Source of the DNA: JADCGM01 sp943368345
Lineage (GTDB): Bacteria; Pseudomonadota; Alphaproteobacteria; Sphingomonadales; Sphingomonadaceae
Direction: 5' to 3'
Assembly (NCBI GenBank): GCA_943368345.1
Contig: CALRKY020000003.1
Span: 1-64,000 of the forward strand
DNA length: 64,000 bases
Made by a program: the position numbers and the translations under genes. How positions within the stretch are numbered: the stretch's first letter is position 1; each line of letters starts with the position of its first letter. The notes under the pieces are model-generated. The model had not been told where the DNA came from. It saw nothing but the letters and a program-made list of their open reading frames with translations, and searched no databases. Positions 24,678 through 31,821 of this stretch are shown here, piece by piece.

Positions 24678-25958
24678 ATGTTGGGCGATACGATTTTCGC
24701 GCTTTCGTCCGGACGCCCACCCGCCGGCGTTGCCGTGGTCCGGGTATCGGGAGGCGACAGTTTCGACATCGCCATGCGGCTGACCGGGCAAGTGCCAGTG
24801 CCGCGCAGTGCGCAACTGACGACAGTTCGCAATCCAGAGACCGGTGACATTGTCGATCGCGGACTGGTCCTTGGGTTCCGCGGTCCGGCGAGTTTCACCG
24901 GGGAGGATGTAGTTGAGTTCCAAATCCATGGCGGTCCGGCGGTCATCGACGCGCTCCTGACCTGTCTTGCCGGGCTGGGGCTTCGCCATGCCGAACCAGG
25001 CGAATTCACGCGGCGGGCGTTTGAAAATGGCAAGCTCGATCTAAGCCAGGCCGAGGGCTTGGCGGATTTGCTGGAGGCGCGAACCGAATCGCAGCGTGTG
25101 CAAGCGCTGGCGTTGGTTGGTGGGCGGCTTCGGGAGCAGGCGGAGTTGTGGCGGACGGCGATTATCGGCCTAATGGCCAATGTCGAGGCGGGCCTGGATT
25201 TCTCCGATGAGGGTGATGTGGTGACCGATGAAGGCACCGCTGCAATTCTCACGCTGCAGACAGAACTTGCTGAAGAGGTTGCCCGATCCACGTTTGGACT
25301 CAAGGTACGCGACGGCTTTACCATTACCATTGTCGGCGAGCCGAATGTCGGGAAATCGTCGTTGCTCAACGCTTTGGCGAAGCGTGATGTGGCGATTGTG
25401 TCCGACGTGCCGGGGACAACGCGTGATTTGATCGAAGTTGCGCTGGATCTTGGCGGGGTTGCGGTGACCCTGGTAGATACTGCAGGGCTGCGCGACGCCG
25501 ACGATCCGGTTGAGCAACAAGGGGTCGCACGCGCCCGAGCGCGCGCTGAAGCTGCCGACCTGGTTCTGCATATTGTCAACAAGCCGCCGGCCGAACCGCT
25601 CGGGCAGCTTGTCTTCAACAAATGCGATGTCAACGGTGGCGTTGCGGGGTGGCGCGGTGAGAATTTGCATGTGTCAGCACGAACCGGTGCCGGGTTGCTG
25701 GACTTGGAAGCTTGGCTGGTGGATTGGGCGGCTCGGCAATTGCAAGTGGGGGAGCCTGCGTTGATCAGTCGTCTGCGACAACGGACATCGCTGATCCGCA
25801 GCATCGAACGACTGGGAGAAGCGGCGAGCGAGTTTGATCCGGTCCTGCGGGCTGAATCGTTGCGACTATCTGCTCGGGAGTTGGATGAGATCACCGGACG
25901 CATTGGTACCGAGCAGGTGCTTGACGGCATTTTCGGACGATTCTGCATCGGAAAATGA
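24678..25958 (+). CDS. mnmE: tRNA modification GTPase MnmE (TrmE)
   Basis: The 426-residue protein works with MnmG to place carboxymethylaminomethyl on U34 of tRNAs. It has the N-terminal tetrahydrofolate-binding domain (TIFALSSGRPPAGVAVVRVSG, PGEFTRRAFENGKLDL) and a GTPase domain with G1 GEPNVGKSSL, the DVPGTTRD loop and G3 DTAGLRD. The C-terminal FCIGK motif has its essential Cys. Its stop codon abuts the first parS site. The G4 motif is NKCD, as expected. Confidence 0.95.
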   Translation: MLGDTIFALSSGRPPAGVAVVRVSGGDSFDIAMRLTGQVPVPRSAQLTTVRNPETGDIVDRGLVLGFRGPASFTGEDVVEFQIHGGPAVIDALLTCLAGLGLRHAEPGEFTRRAFENGKLDLSQAEGLADLLEARTESQRVQALALVGGRLREQAELWRTAIIGLMANVEAGLDFSDEGDVVTDEGTAAILTLQTELAEEVARSTFGLKVRDGFTITIVGEPNVGKSSLLNALAKRDVAIVSDVPGTTRDLIEVALDLGGVAVTLVDTAGLRDADDPVEQQGVARARARAEAADLVLHIVNKPPAEPLGQLVFNKCDVNGGVAGWRGENLHVSARTGAGLLDLEAWLVDWAARQLQVGEPALISRLRQRTSLIRSIERLGEAASEFDPVLRAESLRLSARELDEITGRIGTEQVLDGIFGRFCIGK

Positions 25959-25974
25959 TGTTCCACGTGGAACA
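25959..25974. other. parS: parS centromere site 1 (between mnmE and mnmG)
   Basis: TGTTCCACGTGGAACA is a perfect 16-base palindrome matching the ParB-binding consensus TGTTTCACGTGAAACA at 14 positions, with compensating changes. It directly follows the mnmE stop codon. The cognate parAB genes start 2.5 kb away and the probable origin lies 6 kb to the left, the usual parS location. Confidence 0.9.
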
Positions 25975-26003
25975 ATGGTGCGGATTGGGCTAGGAAGCCT
26001 GCG

Positions 26004-27863
26004 ATGTTTGACTATGATGTCATTGTGGTGGGCGGTGGCCATGCCGGATGTGAAGCAGCAGCGGCGGCTACGCGGATGGGCGCACGCGTCGCATTGGTAA
26101 CGCTCGAACCCGGCAACATCGGGACCATGTCCTGCAATCCGGCAATCGGCGGATTGGGCAAGGGCCATATCGTTCGGGAAATTGATGCGCTCGATGGCTT
26201 AATGGCGCGTGCTGCCGATGCGGCCGGCATCCAGTTTCGTTTGTTGAACCGTAGCAAGGGGCCGGCGGTGCAGGGTCCGCGCGCGCAGGCAGATCGGCGA
26301 CGGTACCGCGCTGCGATGCAGCATATGCTTGCCGAATTGCCTAGTCTGACGATTGTTGCTGCCGCGGTCGAACATTTGATCATCGTCGAGCGACAGGGCC
26401 GACTGCGCGTATTGGGCGTTGCGACGTGCGATGGGCAGGAGCTGCGGAGTTCGACGACGGTGCTGACGACCGGCACATTCCTTTCTGGCCTGATGCATGT
26501 CGGAGACCGCCAGATTGTCGGGGGACGAGATGGCGAACCAGCTGCAATGGGATTGTCCAGTTCGCTGGCTCAGATCGGCCTGCGACTTGGCCGGTTGAAA
26601 ACCGGCACGCCCCCTCGAATCGATGGCCGGACGATCGATTGGGCAGGACTCGAGATGCAGGACGGCGATGTCGATCCTCAGCCGTTTTCGGCGCTCACTG
26701 CCCGCTTGGACGGTCCGCAGGTGCCGTGCGGCATTACTCGGACGACGACGGCGACACATGAAGTTATTCGTAACAATATTTCAATGTCACCTGTCTATTC
26801 TGGTCGAATCGAAGGTATTGGCCCGCGTTACTGTCCTTCACTTGAAGACAAGGTTATGCGGTTTGGCGACCGGGATGGCCATCAGATCTTTCTCGAGCCG
26901 GAAGGGCTCGACGATGCGCTGGTTTATCCGAACGGTATTTCCACGGCTCTGCCCGAGGCGGTCCAGGCCGCGTTCCTGGCAACAATCCCCGGTCTGGAGT
27001 CTGCCCGGATTGCGCGTCCTGGTTATGCGGTGGAATATGACTATGTCGACCCGCGTTCTTTGACACCGACTCTGGCGGTTGCTGATGCGGACGGCTTGTT
27101 TCTGGCGGGGCAGATCAATGGCACGACCGGTTATGAGGAGGCAGCGGGACAGGGTCTGGTCGCAGGGCTTAACGCTGCACTGGCGGCCGGGGGGCGGGCT
27201 GCCTTTGTCCTGGATCGTAGTGAGTCTTACATCGGTGTCATGATTGACGATCTTATTACACAAGGCGTCAATGAACCATATCGGATGTTCACATCGCGGG
27301 CCGAATACCGCCTTAGGTTGCGGGCCGATAATGCCGATTTACGATTGACCGGGAAAGGCATAGCGCTCGGTTGTGTTGGTCAGGCTCGCGAGTTGGTCCT
27401 GAACCGACGGGTAAATGAGTTGGCGAAGGGGCGGGCGCTGCTAGACGCAGCGCAGGCCTCCCCGAACGCTCTCGCAAAACTTGGCCTCGCGGTTGGGCAG
27501 GACGGCATCGTACGGAATGCCTTTGAATGGCTGCGGTTTCCCGATGTATCATGGGCTAAGGCTATGGATGTCTGGCCGCAATTGGCGGCGATTGCAGCGT
27601 CGATTGCCGAGACTTTGGTGACCGATGCCCGCTACGCGCACTATTTGGTTCGCCAAGACGTGGATGTTGCGTCGTTCCAGCGAGATGAAGGCCTCCATCT
27701 TCCCTCCGATCTCGACTATGCAAGGATTTCCAGCTTGTCGCAGGAAATGAAAGAGCGTCTCGGCATGGCGCGACCCTCAACTTTGGGTGCAGCGGCGCGC
27801 GTGGCAGGCGTCACCCCAGCGGCACTTACGGCTTTGTTGGCGCATGTTCGTCGTGCTGCCTGA
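26004..27863 (+). CDS. mnmG: tRNA uridine 5-carboxymethylaminomethyl modification enzyme MnmG (GidA)
   Basis: The 619-residue FAD-dependent partner of MnmE has the dinucleotide-binding VIVVGGGHAGCEAAAAATRMG, the strictly conserved CNPAIGGLGKGH and RSKGPAVQGPRAQADR. It also has the second family signature GQINGTTGYEEAAGQGL and a C-terminal DYARISSLSQEMKERL that contacts MnmE. All are intact. The mnmE-mnmG-rsmG-parA-parB order is the classical origin-proximal arrangement. Its 3' end overlaps rsmG by 20 bases. Confidence 0.96.
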   Translation: MFDYDVIVVGGGHAGCEAAAAATRMGARVALVTLEPGNIGTMSCNPAIGGLGKGHIVREIDALDGLMARAADAAGIQFRLLNRSKGPAVQGPRAQADRRRYRAAMQHMLAELPSLTIVAAAVEHLIIVERQGRLRVLGVATCDGQELRSSTTVLTTGTFLSGLMHVGDRQIVGGRDGEPAAMGLSSSLAQIGLRLGRLKTGTPPRIDGRTIDWAGLEMQDGDVDPQPFSALTARLDGPQVPCGITRTTTATHEVIRNNISMSPVYSGRIEGIGPRYCPSLEDKVMRFGDRDGHQIFLEPEGLDDALVYPNGISTALPEAVQAAFLATIPGLESARIARPGYAVEYDYVDPRSLTPTLAVADADGLFLAGQINGTTGYEEAAGQGLVAGLNAALAAGGRAAFVLDRSESYIGVMIDDLITQGVNEPYRMFTSRAEYRLRLRADNADLRLTGKGIALGCVGQARELVLNRRVNELAKGRALLDAAQASPNALAKLGLAVGQDGIVRNAFEWLRFPDVSWAKAMDVWPQLAAIAASIAETLVTDARYAHYLVRQDVDVASFQRDEGLHLPSDLDYARISSLSQEMKERLGMARPSTLGAAARVAGVTPAALTALLAHVRRAA

Positions 27864-28479
27864 CGCTCGCGCTGCGTTCGTCGACGAGTTCGATGTTCCA
27901 CGTGGAACAATGGAGAAGCTCGATCGCTATGTCGCGCTCCTGACCGAATGGCAGGGTCGATTTAACCTCGTTGGACCATCGACGCTCCCCGTTGTTTGGG
28001 ATCGCCATATCCGTGACAGCGCGCAGCTGTTGGCGTTGCCGCCGTCCGAATACCGCGCGAAGGCGTGGCTTGATATTGGATCCGGCGCAGGCTTCCCCGG
28101 TCTTGTGCTGGCGGCATTGGGCGTTTCGCGGGTCCATCTCGTCGAGTCCATTGCCAAAAAGGCCGGATTTCTGGAGGCCGTGTCAGAGGCATTGGAGCTT
28201 ACTGCTGTTGTATCGGTCGAGAACTGCCGGATCGAGTCGCTTCCGGCATTTCCGGCGGGCGTGATAACGGCACGGGCCTGCGCCTCGCTCACACAATTGT
28301 TTGACTGGGGGCTGCGTTTCGCGGCAAGGTCTACCATATGGTTGCTGCCGAAAGGGGCATCGGTCGCGGATGAGCTTGTCGAGGCGGGTCGCAGATTCCG
28401 TTTTCAGCACGAGCTGGTTCCGAGCTTGACCGATGAACGCGGCCGAATCGTTGTGGCAAAGGGAGTGACCCGCCGGTGA
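27844..28479 (+). CDS. rsmG: 16S rRNA (guanine527-N7)-methyltransferase RsmG (GidB)
   Basis: The 211-residue SAM-dependent enzyme methylates G527 of 16S rRNA. It has NLVGPSTLPVVWDRHIRDSAQLL, the SAM-binding LDIGSGAGFPGL and HLVESIAKKAGFLE, and ARACASLTQLF. The start at 27844 overlaps mnmG but includes the conserved FDVPRGTMEKL segment, which is encoded by the second parS palindrome, so the segment is both protein-coding and a ParB site. A start at 27910 would lose that motif. It overlaps parA by 4 bases. Confidence 0.93.
   Translation: MFVVLPDARAAFVDEFDVPRGTMEKLDRYVALLTEWQGRFNLVGPSTLPVVWDRHIRDSAQLLALPPSEYRAKAWLDIGSGAGFPGLVLAALGVSRVHLVESIAKKAGFLEAVSEALELTAVVSVENCRIESLPAFPAGVITARACASLTQLFDWGLRFAARSTIWLLPKGASVADELVEAGRRFRFQHELVPSLTDERGRIVVAKGVTRR
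27894..27909. other. parS: parS centromere site 2 (inside rsmG)
   Basis: The same perfect 16-base palindrome as at 25959, TGTTCCACGTGGAACA, lies in the N-terminal coding part of rsmG, where it encodes most of DVPRGT. It is 582 bases before parA. Two identical copies within 2 kb of parAB make the assignment firm. Confidence 0.9.
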
Positions 28480-29246
28480 CACGCATTGCTGTGGCGAATC
28501 AGAAAGGCGGCGTCGGCACGCCGACAACGGCAATCAATGTCGCGACAGCACTGGCCGCGACGGGCAAACACGTTCTGGTTGTTGATATCGACCCGCAGGG
28601 CAATGCGTCGACCGGTTTGGGCATCGACCGCGTCCGGCGTTCGCGGACCAGCTATGATCTGCTCCTCGGCGATACCAATCTAAGTGAGGCGGCGGTTCAA
28701 ACCCGAATTCCAAACCTGTCGATCATTCCCTCGACAGTCGATCTGACCGGCGCAGAGATTGAATTGATTGGTGTCGAAAAACGAATGCACCGGCTCGACG
28801 CAGCGCTGGAGTCATCGCGCCACGACTTTGTGGTGATCGACTGCCCACCGTCGCTTGGGTTGCTGACCCTTAACGCCCTGGCGGCTGCGGATTCACTGCT
28901 GGTCCCGCTACAATGTGAATTTTTTGCGCTGGAAGGCTTGACCCAGCTGTTGAACACCGTGGAGCGGGTGCGCGCGACGCTTAATCCGCATCTGTCGATT
29001 CTGGGGGTGGTGCTGACGATGTTTGATCGCCGAAACCGTCTGTCCGAGCAGGTGGCGGCGGACGTCCGGGCCTGCCTTGGAGCTCAGGTGTTTGAAACGG
29101 TCATTCCGCGCAATGTCCGCCTATCTGAAGCGCCGAGCCACGGCCTTCCGGCCCTGCTTTATGACCATCAATGCGCCGGGTCGACCGCATATATTGCCCT
29201 TGCCCGTGAACTGCTGACGCGGGTTCCGGCCCTTAAGGCGGCTTGA
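28476..29246 (+). CDS. parA: Chromosome partitioning ATPase ParA with an altered P-loop
   Basis: The 256-residue protein is otherwise a normal ParA: GTG start in the rsmG stop, Walker A' DIDPQGNASTGLG, Walker B VVIDCPPSLG, QCEFFALEGL and IPRNVRLSEAPSHG. The expected deviant Walker A KGGVGKTTT is instead KGGVGTPTT. Codons 15 and 16 (28518-28523) read ACG CCG where AAG ACG is expected. The catalytic P-loop Lys and the Mg-binding Thr are therefore absent, although Lys10 is kept. ATP binding should be severely impaired unless the sequence is wrong. Two A-to-C differences would explain it. ParB follows 2 bases after the stop codon. Confidence 0.9.
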   Translation: MTRIAVANQKGGVGTPTTAINVATALAATGKHVLVVDIDPQGNASTGLGIDRVRRSRTSYDLLLGDTNLSEAAVQTRIPNLSIIPSTVDLTGAEIELIGVEKRMHRLDAALESSRHDFVVIDCPPSLGLLTLNALAAADSLLVPLQCEFFALEGLTQLLNTVERVRATLNPHLSILGVVLTMFDRRNRLSEQVAADVRACLGAQVFETVIPRNVRLSEAPSHGLPALLYDHQCAGSTAYIALARELLTRVPALKAA

Positions 29247-29248
29247 CC

Positions 29249-30277
29249 ATGGGAGATGAGAACGTGACCAATCCGATCAAACGCGTGTCTGGCCTCGGCC
29301 GTGGCCTGTCGGCGTTGCTCGATGATGCCGGCCCTGACCCCCGTAAAATGGCGATCAATTCCGATGAAGTGATGCTGACCCAGCGACTTCCGGTTGCGCA
29401 GCTTCACCCCAATGCCACCCAGCCGCGCCGCCGCTTCAATGCCGATGCTATGACCGAGTTGGTCGAATCGATCCGCGCCCGGGGTGTGCTGCAGCCGATA
29501 TTGGTGCGTCCACGTGCCGCTGGTGGCTTTGAGATTATCGCTGGGGAGCGGCGCTGGCGGGCCGCTCAAACTGCGCAACGCCATGATGTCCCGGTCACGG
29601 TGATCAATGCCGATGACGCACTGGCGTTCGAAATTGCGCTGATCGAAAATGTGCAGCGCGAAGACCTGAACCCGGTGGAAGAGGCCGACGGCTATCGCCG
29701 TCTGATCGATGAATTCGGACACACGCAAGATGGGCTGGCGAAAACCGTAGGCAAATCGCGCAGCCACATCGCCAACATTCTGCGACTGACGACGCTGTCG
29801 GGGATCATGCGGGAGCATTTGATCGAAGGCCGGTTGAGTTTTGGCCACGCCAAGGCCCTGATGGCCAATGATAATTGTGAATTGCTGGCCGAACAGGTGA
29901 TCAAGGATTCGCTCTCGGTTCGGCAAACCGAGGCGCTGGTCGCCGGGACTGCACTGCCGAAGCCGGGCGGCACCCCATCACAACCAGCGAACCGCAAAAC
30001 GCCGCTGCGCGATCCCGACATCCAATCGCTCGAGCAGATGTTGTCTGAGGTTCTCGGCCTGACGGTGCAGATCGATTCGAATGGCGCGGCAGGGACAGTC
30101 CGGATTGCCTATACCAGCCTGGCGCAGCTCGATGCTCTGATAGAAAGGCTTAGCGGCCCACCCAAGCCAGTGGCGAACCCGGTTCCGGTCCTGAACATGT
30201 CAAAGGGCGCCCCGTCGCTCCGTCTCGACGTCCCGACCTTCTTCCAGACGCTGCCGCAACGCAAGCCGCCTGCCTGA
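29249..30277 (+). CDS. parB: Chromosome partitioning protein ParB (CTPase)
   Basis: The 342-residue protein has the ParA-stimulating N-terminus VSGLGRGLSALLDD, the CTP-binding motif AGERRWRAAQ and LIENVQREDLNPVEEA. It also has a helix-turn-helix, TQDGLAKTVGKSRSHIANILRLT, that reads parS, and a dimerisation domain ending near ALIERLSG. About 40 additional C-terminal residues rich in Pro and Val follow, which most ParB proteins lack. The start at 29249 ATG follows the parA stop by 2 bases. It ends 9 bases from the convergent holA. Confidence 0.93.
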   Translation: MGDENVTNPIKRVSGLGRGLSALLDDAGPDPRKMAINSDEVMLTQRLPVAQLHPNATQPRRRFNADAMTELVESIRARGVLQPILVRPRAAGGFEIIAGERRWRAAQTAQRHDVPVTVINADDALAFEIALIENVQREDLNPVEEADGYRRLIDEFGHTQDGLAKTVGKSRSHIANILRLTTLSGIMREHLIEGRLSFGHAKALMANDNCELLAEQVIKDSLSVRQTEALVAGTALPKPGGTPSQPANRKTPLRDPDIQSLEQMLSEVLGLTVQIDSNGAAGTVRIAYTSLAQLDALIERLSGPPKPVANPVPVLNMSKGAPSLRLDVPTFFQTLPQRKPPA

Positions 30278-30286
30278 GATCAAGTT

Positions 30287-31315
30287 TCACGCATTCCGGC
30301 TGGCGAGCACGGCGATGCCGAGCAGGGCCTGTGTTGCCAGAACGTCGCCCGCTGCCCCTTTTGATTTGACGGCGCGCTCGGCTGCCAACAGCCGATCCAG
30401 CGCCTGATGTAGCGCAGTGGGCCGCCAGATTGTCACTTCAGCCTTGAGCGCTGGCTTGTCCTTCCAGAACACCGGTGGCCGGGCCGCCTCGATGGCTGCA
30501 TCGGGAGCAGCGCCGCCGTCAACGGCGGTGCGTAGATCGAACAATTGCCACAACCGCCGGGATAACGCTCTGAGCACTGGGATTGCAGAGATCCCGCCGG
30601 CGGTCATGCGGGCCAATTGCCTGTCTGTTTCTCGTGGACGCCCGCCGGTGATTGACAGGACCAATGCATCATAGGACTCGTCGGTTACATCTGCGCCAAT
30701 CTCCAGCAGATGCGCGGCGTCCAATGTCTGCGGTTGTTCCGGTGTCGCATTGAGATAGAGGGCGCATTTTCCCAACTCCTGGCGGATGAGGCCACGGTCC
30801 TGATTTGTTGCAACATTCAACCTGCTGGCGGCATCGCGGGTGACGGTCAACCCGAACTCGGCTGCGACCTGATCGACATAGCGCTTAGTGTCCTGTTCAC
30901 TCGGATCATAGGATTGTACAACCAGCGCATCGGGAGCGGCTTCGACCAGTTGTAGCAGTTTCGACGTCTTGCGCAGATTTCCAGCCGTGACGATGGTCGG
31001 ATTGGCGGCGGCCGGCAGGTCCAGCAGCAAGCTCAGCGCCTCAAGACTCTCATCACCGGCGTTGTCGATACGAAGGACCCGCAGCGACGAGAACATCGAC
31101 ACGGCGGCGGCTTCATCTCCCAGTCTTGCCGGGTCCTCCTTTAACTGGGTCGGGGACAAAGCGACAATATCGTCGATATTCGGGGCGAGGCGGGCGGTGA
31201 GTTGTCGGGCCAGATCGGTGGACGCTGCTTCATCCGACCCGTGGAACAGCGCCAGCCGGAACGTGAGTGGAACGGCTGCAACCGCAAAACCCCGGGCGGC
31301 GTTGATCGATTTCAT
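30287..31315 (-). CDS. holA: DNA polymerase III delta subunit
   Basis: The 342-residue protein is the clamp-loader subunit that opens the sliding clamp. Sequence conservation is low in this family. The recognisable parts are LALFHGSDEAASTDLARQL at the N-terminus, the VLRIDNAGDE strand, ESYDALVLSITGGRPRETDRQLARM and ALHQALDRLLAAERAVKSKG. Its start overlaps lptE by 4 bases, and the leuS-lptE-holA order is common to proteobacteria, which supports the call. Confidence 0.88.
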   Translation of the reverse strand: MKSINAARGFAVAAVPLTFRLALFHGSDEAASTDLARQLTARLAPNIDDIVALSPTQLKEDPARLGDEAAAVSMFSSLRVLRIDNAGDESLEALSLLLDLPAAANPTIVTAGNLRKTSKLLQLVEAAPDALVVQSYDPSEQDTKRYVDQVAAEFGLTVTRDAASRLNVATNQDRGLIRQELGKCALYLNATPEQPQTLDAAHLLEIGADVTDESYDALVLSITGGRPRETDRQLARMTAGGISAIPVLRALSRRLWQLFDLRTAVDGGAAPDAAIEAARPPVFWKDKPALKAEVTIWRPTALHQALDRLLAAERAVKSKGAAGDVLATQALLGIAVLASRNA

Positions 31316-31821
31316 TTTACCGGTTCGGCAAAGTCCGGGGACGTCCGGACGAGCAGAGCCACCCGCGCCGCAATTTGTTGCGCCAATTCCGTGGACAACC
31401 GTTCAAGTGCGCTGGTTTCGGCGGCAACGACGGCATAGTCGGAGGACCGGACGACATCGATCCCGGCATCGGACCGGGCCGTTGCATCAAGGTAGGTCCG
31501 GGCCCCGTCGCTCGACATCAGTCGGTAGCGAGCGCGCAAGGTTCGGCGTTCCCTGGTGATGGAATCGTCGCCTCGGATGCCAAATCCCTCGATCGCGTCG
31601 TCCAGTTCGATCACCAGCCGGAAGCGCGCCGATGCTGCCGAGTCGCCCAACCGGGCCTGCACGGCCTTGCGGACCAGAAAGCCGGCCCGGTCGGGAATGG
31701 GTGCCACGGCGATTTCGCTCAACGTCCGCGATGCGAGGCTGTCGGTCCCGCCGGTGTAGACGGGGCGCAGCCCGCACCCGCTGAGGAGCAGGATTGCTGC
31801 CAAGGCGAGTCGACCGATCAT
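31312..31821 (-). CDS. lptE: LPS-assembly lipoprotein LptE
   Basis: The 169-residue protein has a lipoprotein signal with lipobox LLSGC and the typical following GLRPVY. LptE sits as a plug in the LptD barrel at the outer membrane and helps insert lipopolysaccharide. The rest is poorly conserved, but IPDRAGFLVRKAVQARLG and the two-strand, two-helix pattern fit the family. Placement between leuS and holA, with 4-base overlaps on both sides, confirms it. Confidence 0.9.
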   Translation of the reverse strand: MIGRLALAAILLLSGCGLRPVYTGGTDSLASRTLSEIAVAPIPDRAGFLVRKAVQARLGDSAASARFRLVIELDDAIEGFGIRGDDSITRERRTLRARYRLMSSDGARTYLDATARSDAGIDVVRSSDYAVVAAETSALERLSTELAQQIAARVALLVRTSPDFAEPVK

